Positions 24,233 through 35,770 of a stretch of 64,000 nt of DNA are shown here, one piece after another. Positions within the stretch are counted from its first letter, which is position 1; every line of letters begins with the position of its first letter. A model generated the notes under the pieces. That model worked only from the letters and a program-made list of their open reading frames with translations. It did not search any database and was not told where the DNA came from. A program made the position numbers and the translations under genes. Source of the DNA: Collybiopsis luxurians FD-317 M1 (lineage: Eukaryota > Basidiomycota > Agaricomycetes > Agaricales > Omphalotaceae); contig KN834837.1 in assembly GCA_000827265.1 (NCBI GenBank), positions 46,326 to 110,325 on the forward strand, written 5' to 3'.

Positions 24233-24585
24233 CACTATGGAGGCGGAGTACAACAATCATCATGGATATGATTCATCGACAAAGTGTTTCATGGCATGGA
24301 AGCAACTTCATTGTCAAGCTTGGCTAGCGGCTCAACAGAAACCACCTGCTGCAATGACAGAAAGTTTTAAGCTGACATCAAATTTTCAGATGTCCAAAAC
24401 TTCAACAACCCAATGGCATGTTTTGGCAACAAATTATCTGCCTCAACAAACAGCCAACCATACCCAGAGACAAGGCTCAGCGAAGTATAAGTACCGAGTT
24501 TTCAGACAGTAAAGATTGTAGTCTTCAACTTCACCTTGCTCACCTATACTTTGGTCACATCTCCCAACCTCTTTCTATCTTTGAC

Positions 24586-27500
24586 ATGTCTGCTCCATCT
24601 GTCATTACTGCTCAAAGCAAGTACAAAGCCCATCTTGCAGCCCTTAAGAAGGCGCAAGACATGGTGCAAAACCTCGTCAATGCAGATTTCACTGAGGACA
24701 AATGTAGACCTGCTGTTGACCACATTGGTGAAGTCTTCTCTCTTCCATTATTATCCCATTCTAAATGTTTCTTCATAGACTAAGCCAGTTGCCAAAGACC
24801 TTCATCAGGAAAAATAGCTTGAGCTTGGGGTTAAATTATAACAACCTCAAGCAACCTAAGAAGCATAGGACACTTCAAGTACTTAGGTTACCTATGTTTC
24901 CACAGTCCAACCCCTATATCCTAGGGTGCCCTAGGTTGTCCTAGGTTATCTCAGGTTGCCCCAGGTTGCCCCAGGTTGGCTCAGGTTGGCTCAGGTTACC
25001 TGAGGTTGCCCCAGGTTGCATAAAGGGTTAATAAGTAAAAATAATATATCTTTATATATTACTGTTTGTACTCTATTCTACTGTATATAGTGAGCTATTG
25101 TACTTGTATAGTAGTAGTAGTATTGAACTTGTACATATTTTATGTATAGTATATATGGTGTATATTTTCATCAGGTATTATACTTTATAATGTATTACAG
25201 TACACTAGTATTAACCTAGTATACTCAAGTACAGTATTTCAGTACAGTAAAGAGCTTATACATGTATATATAGTGTGTATACAGTATGGTATAATTGTGA
25301 TATACTTGTTTTGACCATATGAAAATTATTTTAATTGTAGACAGCTCATGGAGTTGCATCATGTGACTTATGTCAAATTTCAGTTTCTATGAGTTATCTA
25401 CAACTCAGAAGGTGTCCTTGTCATGCATTTAGGATAGATTAAAGCATAGGCATATATATTCAATATAATTGTGCCTTATTTGGTAATATTTACAGCATCA
25501 CTCCTCAGGTATCCTTGGGATACCTGAGGTTTGCCCAGGATATTGGCATTTCCTAGGTTACCTGAGGTTCACCCAGGTTGCACAGGTCACCTAGGTCACC
25601 CAGGTCCCTCAGGTTGCTCCAGGTTGCCTCCTAGATAACCCGAGGCTCAGACCATTTTTCCTGATGTTACCAAAAGAAAGGACTACCTTGATGCCTATGA
25701 CTGTTGCCTTGTGCTGGCAAAGCCTGTATATGACAAAGGAGGGGTTCATCACTATGACAAATGTGCCACCTTCTATCAGTCCCTTCAAGATTGTCACCTC
25801 AGTGCAGCTCAGGCCGCTGAGCAGTGCAAAAAGGTTTGTTGACCAGCTCATCCTTCAAAAGACTTTGTAACACCTTCAAAGGTTGACCACAAATCCAAGT
25901 CCAAAACCACCCATGAGGAGGCTGATTCTGATCCTGAAGTTGTCGGTCATTCCAAAAGTACAGATACTGACAAGGTCTGCCTTTGCCTCTATTGCTGAAT
26001 CATTATCTCAACAAAGGTACTAGTCAGGGGAAGCGGTGCAACTCAAGCAATCCATGCTTTCTTTCAAGAAGAAACAGGTGCACTGAGCACATTAAGCTTT
26101 TTTCCCAGATTAACACTAACCTTGTTTCAGAATCAAGACTGTCCTTACGAAGGTCCTAATTGTCCCAATGTAAGTTCATCACTCATTTCTTCAATGAACT
26201 TCTAATTTCCATTCATAGGGACAGGCCGGTGCTAATGAGTGAGCCAGTCTCAAGAGGCCTCATCACAATGATGACATTTGGAACTTTCATCATCCTGAAA
26301 CCAATGGTGGGTCCCTTTTATGTCTCTTTGACCAGGATGATTGGTGGGAGGCAGCAGTCTATGACTATTGCATTGACCATCTTGTTACATGAATGCCATT
26401 TCCATCATTCCTGGATTTCATTGGTTCATTCTCTCTTGCAAAATGTGTCCAGGAGGGTTCAGAGCACCTTGCCATGCTTATCATGCAGCAGAACAGGTGG
26501 TATCTCACCGAACTCCCTTTCTCTATCATTCCCCTTATCAACCTTGCCTTTCCCAGCAACTGGCTTCCCAGTCACAATGAATGTCCATTCTGCTCTTTTT
26601 CAATGGCAGAGTGTACATGGTATCAACAAGGTTGCTACAGTCAGGTTTCTTCCAAATTATACAACCTTGAAACTGAGCAACTAGCTGGTTGGACAGATCT
26701 AGATCATGAAGAAGGGCTTTGCCGAGCCAGTGAACTTGTCAGTCTCCTTACTGAAAAACTTGCCGAAGAAGAAAGATTCTCTCCAGCAGATTTTTGCTAC
26801 TCCAATGACTCCAACAATTTCTTCACTTATCAAGATCTGCTTCTCAAGTCATTAAATCCTGCTATTGGGAATACAGACTGGTTAGTCCATCCACATTGGA
26901 TTCTAGATATTTCTCAGGTTGCCATACAGCAAATCAGTCTCAATATTTGTGAGGAATACAAACGGAGATTGTTTAACAGAACCCTTCCCAACTTTAAGCA
27001 GCTTATTGCTTCATTTTCCCTCAATGAGTGGATGTGGAACCAATTGAAGCTTATGGGAGGTGTTTCCAGCATGGGTGCCCTGCTTCAGAGCAGCTTTCAT
27101 TATTGCAACAAGTCATTTCATTCCAGAGACACAATTTGTAATTGTGTCAACCAGTTGTCACTTTTATGATCCCAATTCTCCAATTACCATCTTTCATATC
27201 TTGACTGGTGAGTCCCCATGTGTCCTGAAGACCTCCTTCAACCCTTTGAGACAAGCTTTGAAGGCATTGAAGTTCCTCACTACTTTGTTATCTAGCATCC
27301 CAACTTCACTGAACTGTACTTGGAAAGCCCTGTCTTTGAAAGGTCCAAGTCTAGCTGCCCTCCTGTGATTATTCCAGTTCATAGAATGGAGCCTTGGCAC
27401 TGTTTCATCAACCTGTATCAAGGTTTCAATGAAAGACCTGTACAATATTCTCAGTAACACATTCCTTAATTTGTCACCAAACAGGTTCCTAGGTCCCTTG

Positions 27501-28333
27501 TTTGTTCAGAAATGTCATCTCCTATCAGTTGCTATGATCACCTTCCCTGTCACATACAGCAACATTTGGCAAGGCTTTATGATCCTGAGGACATCAAGTT
27601 GGCCTTATTCCTGTTACAAAGAGGATTTCTTGAGGATACCTATGTCACCCTCAATGACTTCCCTGAATGACTCAGTGAACTCCTTGCACTACTTGGAAAC
27701 CTGGTTCCTTTTGTCTTCTGTCCCAACATATTCAGTGAACCTCTCAGTTCTGCTGATGATTCCGAAGCAGATTTCTGCAAACCATCTGATGCCCCTGTCC
27801 AACTGCTTGAGATCCAACACATTGTCATCATTGAACCTTCTCCTCCAGGCTTGCCATCCCTCAGTGATGTACAAAGACTTGCTATGCTCCACTCTCTACT
27901 TCATGATAGGGGAAGAAACCCTGGCCAACAGTTTCCTTAATGATCCACTCTTGTTTGTTTTCTCATAGTTGTTGAATTTTATACTGACTTTGACTTCATT
28001 AAAAAAGCCAACCTTGATGAGATGTGGGACATTCATCTCAATGAATATCTCAATGACCTTGAAGGATATCCACCCATTGACCCCAAACTCAAAGACTTGC
28101 AGTGGGCTCTGTTGAATTGATACTGCACTGACTTTGTCTACTTCTGAGGCATGACCAAGCATTTCCATGATGAAGCACTTCATGCCCTTCTGTTGCACTG
28201 TGAGCAGAGGGACAAGATGTCTTCCCTTGGTTACAAGCTGGACAAACTCAACCTCAACTTGCCCACCCCTCTGCCTCCTGAGACTTTGGCGAGTCTTCCT
28301 GTCGACAAGAAGATGGACACCAGTGGCAACTAG
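24586..28333 (+). pseudogene. Antisense cargo gene C: large protein of unknown function, interrupted by a MITE and stops
   Basis: The reading starts MSAPSVITAQSKYKAHL and crosses an intron (about 24727-24779). A MITE at 24803-25666 breaks it, and it resumes with DYLDAYDCCLVLAKPVYDKG (about 25684). After more introns, the longest open part is at 26393-27169, with PFPSFLDFIGSFSLAK and CPFCSFSMAECTW. Coding-like sequence continues to the stop at 28333, broken by several TGA codons. No domain is recognised. Its length of roughly 1000 residues and its splice sites argue that it was a genuine gene. It lies between integrase and the duplicated polypurine tract, opposite to gag-pol. Confidence 0.4.
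24803..25666. mobile_element. MITE, CATCAGGAAAAAT family, copy 1 (864 bp, TSD TT)
   Basis: The ends are CATCAGGAAAAAT and ATTTTTCCTGATG, perfect inverted repeats. The flanks read ACCTT before it and TTACC after it, a 2-bp duplication TT. Near both ends run short degenerate tandem motifs like CCAGGTTGC. The centre is AT-rich and non-coding. It sits in an exon of cargo gene C. Confidence 0.75.
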
Positions 28334-28832
28334 GCAGTTATTCCTTCACCTGTCAATGACTATTCATTCCGCAGTCATTCTTTCCAACAGTTCACATATC
28401 AGTTATGGTATCACTTATTTTAGGAAACCACACAATATGGAGTAGTGTACCTTAGTATTTACTTTAGTTACACTCCCATTGTAGATCATGTTATTTGGAA
28501 TGAGAGCGCATCATGCGAACTTGTTCATTTTCTTCATTGTCTGAATCCAAGTTGTCAAGCTCAGATTCTTCCATATCCAACCAATTGTTGACCTCAGAAT
28601 CCTCTACTGGTCATTGCAAAGCTGGCATATTATCAAAAACTAAGTCTGAATCAAGTTCCTCATTCATTATGTGCTCCAATTGTTCTGGAGTCAGGTCAAT
28701 CAACTTGTGAATATCTTCAGGAAGCTCAATTGGTTCATAACACTTGTAATGAGGTAATAATCTCCAAGCAGCTACCTTCTCTTTATACACAGTGCCATTC
28801 ATCTCAGCAACAATGTAGTTTCCACCACACGT

Positions 28833-29860
28833 TCACCAAATAACAATAAGAGGCACCCTATACTTGAGGTGCATCTTACAGTCCAAACTTTTCTCTATTC
28901 CTGAATGTCTCATTTGGACTAGCTGTCCTGGTTTAAAATCAAAATCTTGTATAATGTTTGACCATTCCTGTTCATATCTTCTCAGAGCCTTCCTCACCTG
29001 TTCAATCATGTCCCTTATATGCACCCTGTATTTGGCCAAGGCTCTTGCCCTGAAGCCAATGAGTTCTTCATTGCTAAGTACCCTTTCTGGATATTTTACC
29101 AACCAGGTAGATTCAACAATATCTAAGGGTAGAATAGGTTCAGTGCCCATTACCATAAAGTACAGTGAGCACCCAAAACCCCTTCTGAATGTTACCCGGT
29201 CAGTGAATAGAATTGGCTTGAGAAACCAGTACCATTTCAATAAATCATTTCCTGTGGCCTTAGCCAGTGCCTGACAGATATCAAAGTGTGCTCTTTCGAT
29301 TTTTCCAATAGCTCGGGAGTTATATGCAGCTATTTGTATTCCACAAATCCCATATTTCTTCTCCAACCATTCTAACATATTCTTCATTTGCGGCGCATTG
29401 TCCGTCACTGCTTCTTCCAGACATCCCCACCAAGAAATAATATTGTCAAAGAACCATTTGCTGAGTGTTCTGGCATTTTCTACTTTTAAGGCTCTTGCTT
29501 CTGACCAAGAGAACAGAGCACAGTGACCATGCACTACATTAGTACATCCATTACTCACTGGTGACACCTTGAATGTGTCGATGTGAACCTTTTGAAATAG
29601 AGATGGTGTATGAGTTAATCTTGGTGGCAACTTTATATGCCTTAGCTGTCACTGCTGACAGGCCAAACAAGTTCTCACAAACCAGTTAATGTCTCCATCA
29701 AGATCTGGCCACCAGAAACACTGACTGATCAATTCCTTCATTGCAAATACTCCTTTATGACCCAAATGATCATGAGCACTATGCAACATATACATTCGGC
29801 AACCCCTTGGAACATATAGTCTCAAGCTTCTGCCTCCTTCTTCACTTCACTGATACAATC
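28833..29860 (-). pseudogene. Integrase region of the Ty3-type pol
   Basis: On the minus strand the zinc-binding H-H-C-C module comes first (around 29800-29660, with HSAHDHLGHKG and CLACQQ). A TGA follows, then the catalytic core. The three acidic residues are visible in KVHIDTFK, EAVTDNAPQMKN and IGKIERAHFD, so the DDE triad is intact. A further TGA (VIW then stop) ends this frame near 28833, and C-terminal coding remnants continue to about 28500. It inserts the cDNA into the genome. At least two in-frame stops make this copy non-functional. Confidence 0.85.
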
Positions 29861-30305
29861 TTCCCTCATTATTGAGGTAGAACTTCAATGCTTTCTGCCT
29901 GAATTGAATTGCCTTACTTTTTGATTTTCCTTCCAACTTCATTGACTGAGAATTTCTCAACCAGTCTATGATGTCAGGGATTAAGTTGTTGAGCTTCTTT
30001 CCATGCAGTGTTCTATGTCTCTCAATGTACAGATGTTTCTCATTCCATTCCTCTGTATCTTCAGGTAACATCCAAAAAGTCTTGTCGACTTCTGGAGCAA
30101 ATGAATCTACATGTTGTTGAAACTGTTCTACAGTCACAGCATTCATTTCTAGAATTCATTGATGAGTCAGTTCAAATTCCTGTTCATTGTCAACAGCAAC
30201 TTGTAAATCATCTTCAAACTCTTCAATGACAACAGCTTCTTCAAGAAAGAACCCCTTTCGAGTATCAATTTCATCTTTGAAATCCATCAAGGTTGCATTA
30301 GCAGC

Positions 30306-31838
30306 TCAACAAGACAAACCATCTGCTAGTTCATGTTCTTTACCCTTAATGTGTACTAAATTGAAGTGATATTTCCTAACCTCCTCAATCCATCTGTTGA
30401 TGGTTGCATTGGGTCCACAACTAGGGTTGTCTAACATCCCTTTGATGTACTTGGCATCAGTTGCCACAGCAAGACTTTGACATCCATACAACAGATAGTG
30501 ACTAGCTTGTAGTGCCTTCATTAAGCCATATAATTCATGCTTCAACTGCAAATACCTGGCTTCTCTCTCATTTAAAACCCCCAAACCAAAGTAACAAAAG
30601 TAGACTTTAGACTTGTTGTTGGGATCAATTTGATAAATGTACCAGCCAATTGCTTTATATGATGTATCTATAGCGAGATAGACTGGCCACTCATAATTAA
30701 CATTTCTGATACAAGGTGCTTCACTGATCCCTTGTTTAATCAGGTTCATTGCTTCATCATGGGAAACTGTCCATACAAATGGCACATTCCCAGTCAACGC
30801 AGTAAGTGGTTCAGCCTTCTTAGCATAGTCTTTTATGAACATTTGTAGCTGACCAGCTGTTCTGAGAAATGCTCTAACATCTGTCTTATCCTTACACATA
30901 GGCCAAGTTGAAATGACTTCAATGACCTTCATTTCAGGTAGGCGACCCTCGTATGAACAACAATGTCCAACAACCATGGTCTCTTTACAACAGATGAACA
31001 CTTTCTTCCCTGAGAACATCCCACCCACATATTTCATGCACTGAATAATTCTGTTCATGTTTTGTATGTGTTCCCAAATGAATTGCTGAATCTCTGAATC
31101 CCCAGGTATAGTTTCATAACCTCCTTCTGGCAATTCATAATGAGTAGCAGGTCCACAAACAGGTATGTGGTCAACATACAGATTTGTTATCCTGGCAGTG
31201 ATCTCCTCTTTGTAAATTTCACACATGTCTTTGTGGAAAATTGGTACAGAATTGGTCCATCCCATTGGAAGCTTTACTAGTCTATAAGCGCCGAAGGGTG
31301 TTTGGAAAGTCATCAAGTCCCTCAATGACACATCAATATCCCTTTCATCATATCCTACATGAACATCAAGGGTTCTGCTGCAGGCCCCACCTGCGAAACT
31401 AATAGCAACCTCAGCCATAGCAGGAGGAATCCCTGAGTGCTGTATAGTTACTTTATTCAACGGTTCCAGACTATGGACTAGTTGAAGACTCTTTCCATCC
31501 TTCTTTACTACACAGAACCATTTGGTTCTCTAAGATGCACTAGATGGTTCATAAACACCAGAATCTATCTTGTCTTTGATTATTTTACAGACTTCTTCAA
31601 AGATTCCCAGTGATATAGGGATATTCCTTTCAACCCATGGTTCATGAGGAACTACTGGAATCTTGACTGGTGGGAAGTATTCATGTTTGAATGTACCCCC
31701 TTCATTGCCAGTCCATGCAAATGCTGATTCATGTTCCATCATTAACCAATGTACCAAATCCAATTCTGCTTCAGTTAAGAAGTCCTTGTCATGATTCTTG
31801 TCTATAATCTCCTTTCTTTCTTGCATATATTGACCCAC
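30306..31838 (-). pseudogene. Reverse transcriptase and RNase H of the Ty3-type pol
   Basis: The reverse transcriptase starts around 31838, and a TAG lies after EPSSAS (about 31530). It goes through KWFCVVKKDGKSL, TFQTPFGAYRLVKLPMGWTN and NLYVDHIPVCGP. The last is the YxDD box, here YVDH. The RNase H part has YLAIDTSYKAIGWYIYQ, EREARYLQLKHELYG and VATDAKYIKGML. The pattern with DERDI and GPATHYELP is that of a gypsy lineage widespread in mushroom fungi. Loss of the second catalytic aspartate, plus stops before and after, show that the copy is dead. The 31839-32502 stretch links it to the protease in the same strand with more stops. Confidence 0.85.
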
Positions 31839-32502
31839 AGGTGTAAACTTAGGAGTTGAGTAGGTAGTTCCAGTAGATCCTTCAAAGGATCTCCCTTTAT
31901 TTCCCTTTTAACTTTGAATTCCTCAGGTAATTCAGTTTTGACCAGTCATACTTTAACCGCTACTGGTTTGTACTTCCTTGATCCAAAGACATTCACCACC
32001 TCATATTGTTTGTTTCCATATTTGTCAACTGCAATCTTAGGGGCTCTAAATCTCAGTTGAGACCTCTTCCACTTTTCTGTGGTTCTTTCATGTCGCCGAA
32101 TTGCTTCAGCTCTCTTATGAGTTCAGTGAGGCAAGGCTTTGGGCTCATAAGGTTCAGCTGGCTGAAATTTCTTCCCCAGAGTCACCAAAGGTCCATCATG
32201 TCTAGTCATCTTATGCAGCTTCACTGCCAGCTTTGTTGACAACAATTTGTTGACTCCTTCTTCCCTCCAGGTACTGTATACTGCTGTTCCCCCTGGTAAT
32301 TCTTTTCCATTTACCCAAGCTTTTATCTTGTTGCCTGTTTCTGAATCTTGTTTAGATATCTCATTGAGATTGGCTAGTAAATATGCCTCAGCCAATTCAG
32401 CTTCAGCGAAGACTTTGCCATTGTCTGGGAATTTGTATCCTTCAATCTCTAATTTTCTGTCAATATGGCCAATCTTAATTACTACCTCTCCCTGACGGCC
32501 AC

Positions 32503-32979
32503 TCAGATCATTGAAGAATGAAAATTTGTGTCATTGACTTTCTCCTCCTTAGGTCTGTCCATCGGTTCCAGTGTTGGGTCAGGCAGTGGTTCCACCTTTA
32601 TACCTTTTCCCCTGGCATAAGTACCAATTGTATAATGATGACCATCATTCAGGTCTGTCAATGTCAACTGCTGTCCTCCATCTTTAAAATTCTCTACCCT
32701 AGTCTGCACCAAGGTGCCGAATGGCCTTCCTATCAACATATCATATGGTGCATCTTCAATGACATGTATCTGGAAATGAACAACTATATCTCCTATGGTA
32801 CAAGGTACATTCCTTGCCATTCCACCAGTTGGGTTCAATTCGCCATTCACACTCATCATACTGATGATTATTTCTGGATCCCAGGTGAGACCTACACCTA
32901 CAGCATGTCTCTTATTCATTGAAATGATTTGAGAACCACTGTCTAATACTGCCTCAATCTGATCCTTTGATCCATTCAT
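32503..32979 (-). pseudogene. Retropepsin-like protease domain of the element
   Basis: AVLDSGSQIISMN carries the Asp-Ser-Gly active site about 10 residues into the domain. APYDMLIGRPF near its end is the hydrophobic-hydrophobic-Gly/Arg motif before the flap-distal helix. It would process the Gag-Pol polyprotein. It lies between Gag and reverse transcriptase, the usual Ty3 order. Confidence 0.75.
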
Positions 32980-33842
32980 TATTGGATAAATACACTGCAG
33001 GCTATTAGATGGTCAGGCAACAATAATTATGTTTCGCTAAGCATCATCTTTAGGAAGATCATTCAAGAACTGTTCCACTACATCTTGCTGAACAATGGAG
33101 TCTTTTGCCAGATTGCCTTCACTGATCTTTACAACTTCTAGTTCATTGATAGATGCCAAGTCAGTGACTTCAATCCATTGCCAGGCCATAGGTATAGTTG
33201 ACTCTGGTAAGTCCTTTACATGATCTCATGTAGAATCCTCAGGATCCTGAACTTCCTGAACATAGCTACTAACTTGTCAAACTGGTACTCTAGCATTCCA
33301 ATTCCTTTGCATTACCAACTTTTTTAACTTCAGTAACAATTCCAAGGCTTCACCAGTGGTAAGAGTGATCATTGAATCAAAAATTTGACCAGCAACATTC
33401 TCAATCAAATTTGGTTGGTAGTTTGCACTTTGCAACTTATACACTGGTCCTGAATCTTTTGATGATTCCAATACCCATTCCTCCTCATCCCTGTATCACT
33501 GAGGTATAGATGGTCTGGCTACTGGTGCCACTTTGTTGAAGGGTCTATTCAACAGCCCTTTATTTGATTCAGTGGATGATTGTTGAAGATCTTCAGCTGC
33601 ATTCACTGAAGCATCCCATTCATCCTGATTAATTGTCATTGTTTTCTTGTCAAACTGTACTTTGCTCTTCAGTACAGTCGTCAATGGAGAATATTCATTT
33701 TTATTAAAGTTTTTCAGTCTTGAGATTTCTACAGCATCTAGTCTTTTATTACCCTTGTTGTTCTGCATTGATTTGTCCTCAGGTTTCCTTGCAGTGTTAC
33801 TAGATCTCAACAATCTTTCACCAGAATCCATCACTGGACCTT

Positions 33843-35483
33843 TTAGTTTTTTGAATGCAAATCCTGCAATAGGGTGGACTCATTCTCACTCTCTTGCAAG
33901 GAACCTTTCATTAGGTTCATTATCATAACACCAATCTGATGAATGGGATCCCTCAACAACATTCTTGCTGCAGGTTCTTCCATAGCAAAGGCATAATTGT
34001 TTGGATTGTAGTCGAAGTCTTCTTCAAAGAGAAATTGTTCTTTCCCCTTGACTTTTAACCAACCCTTTTCAGTGGTGACTTTCATGACTTTGTCCTTCTT
34101 TGACATGCCTTCCCCACCCTGGGGAACATATGAACCATCCTTCATTGTCATGCCAGACTCTCCTTTTATGAGGATTCCTTTCTCTAGCAAGTCATTGAGA
34201 TACTGACAATCTCGCTGACTGTGGCCCTTTTCATTACAAAAGAAACAAACCAGGTTGTTTGCTGAACTAGTGAAAGGTTTGGACTGAGAATAAGCATTAG
34301 CTCCACTCCGACCATAGTTTCCACCATAACTCATTGACACAGTTTGAGGTCTGTCAAAATGCAGTGGTTGAGCAATATACTGTTTTAACACATCTTGCAT
34401 TCCTTGTAACCCAACATCAATTTTGGTTTTCAGCTCAGAGATCAATGAATCAATAGTTCCAAGTTTATCAGCGTGTTCTCTTAACTGCACACCATGCCTA
34501 TCTTTGGATAGGGAGATTTTTCTTCCCCAATCATCATCAAGTTCTTGCTTTACTGTGCATGTCATATTTTCATCTTCACCGAACTTCTGAGTGTCAATGA
34601 CCAGAGCACCTGGCTGGTGAATTGAATAACTTTTTCCTCTCCACACTGCCGCTTGTTTTTCAGCCATATCAATGATCTCTTTCAAGGTATATAGATCATC
34701 CTCTCTTTGGTCCACTAAGGCTTTCTGTGAAGGATCAGGTTCAACCTTATCCAACACCAAATCTGCAAAGGCCAATTCTAAACTATCCAAGAACCATGCC
34801 ACAGCTTCATTGTTAGATAGTAAGGCTGAACCATCCATCAACTTTGCCACCTCAATCATGTATTCACGGACATACTGCTGTAATTTCTGTAATTCTCATT
34901 GATGTACAGGTTGATGCTTCTGAACAATCATCTGTAGATGTGTCTTTGAGCCTTTTTCAAAATTCATTGCATCAGGGTATCCCTTTTTTAACTCATCTTC
35001 CCAAGACTTAGTATTGTCTAGCAAGACCTCATTGGTCTCCCATTCGAGTTTCATTCTAAAGTCCATCCACTCAAGAGCCAGCCATTTCTTTGCTTGGTCT
35101 TCTTTTGTCGAAGCTGCTGCAAAGATCTTTTCAAGCTGTCCTAACCATGGTAAAAGATTGTCTGGTTCAGTGCCATAAAAAATGGGTGCTGTCTTATGAG
35201 TCCTGGGTAGTTAACTGCTCTGCACTTCTAGTTCAGCAGTAGGGTTAAGTGCAATTTTAATTCCTCCAAGATATATAGTTGTCATTGTGCCCATTGTTTT
35301 TGGTACAATATTAAACGTATTTCTCAGTGTATGAAACAATTGATCTGGTGAAATAGATCTTTCTCTACTTGGTGAATGAGATACTGAGGTATGTCTTGCA
35401 GCAGCTAATTCAGCAAGGATGTGATAATTTCTGCTCGACAAAGTCTCAGTTAATTCTGATTCAACTCTATTAAGGGAGGCCAC
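33843..35483 (-). pseudogene. Gag of the Ty3-type element
   Basis: The reading starts MASLNRVESELTETL at 35483 and stays in one frame to 33843. Stops occur at about 35212 (TAA) and 34900 (TGA). The middle part has the Gag capsid pattern PIFYGTEPDNLLPWLGQLEK. A CCHC zinc knuckle, CFFCNEKGHSQRDC, is near 34240. It would form the particle and bind RNA. A further Gag-like, charged segment at 33496-33834 may be the Gag-protease linker. Confidence 0.8.
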
Positions 35484-35750
35484 AATTTGTTGAGCTCAAG
35501 GTGTGTTCATTGAACCTCTCACAATTTCCCTATCAAAAGGCATATGAGGATAAGGAGGCTGGGGATACTGTGGTGCAATAGTCCTCCTTCTAAGAAGTGT
35601 CTCTGGATCTTCAATGACTGGATGCAAAGTCTTTGAGTTTTTGTGTGTAACACGTTGATTTCAATTATGCAATTGGTCTGTAATATTGACCACTTGATGA
35701 ACCCTTTTATATTTTTCTCATTAACTGTGCTTTTGCTAAGGATTATTAGT

Positions 35751-35768
35751 CCCTTGCGGTGGGCTCCA
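35751..35768 (-). other. Primer-binding site of the large retrotransposon
   Basis: In element orientation the LTR is followed by C and then TGGAGCCCACCGCAAGGG. It begins TGG, as sites complementary to tRNA 3' ends do. A similar segment, TGGAGCCCACTGTGAGGG, occurs on the minus strand at 47239-47256, suggesting a related element remnant there. Confidence 0.6.
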
Positions 35769-35770
35769 GT

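Noticed and set aside
28864..29274. 136-codon plus-strand frame opposite integrase
   Set aside because: It is the reverse shadow of the integrase domain, whose DDE motifs are on the minus strand.
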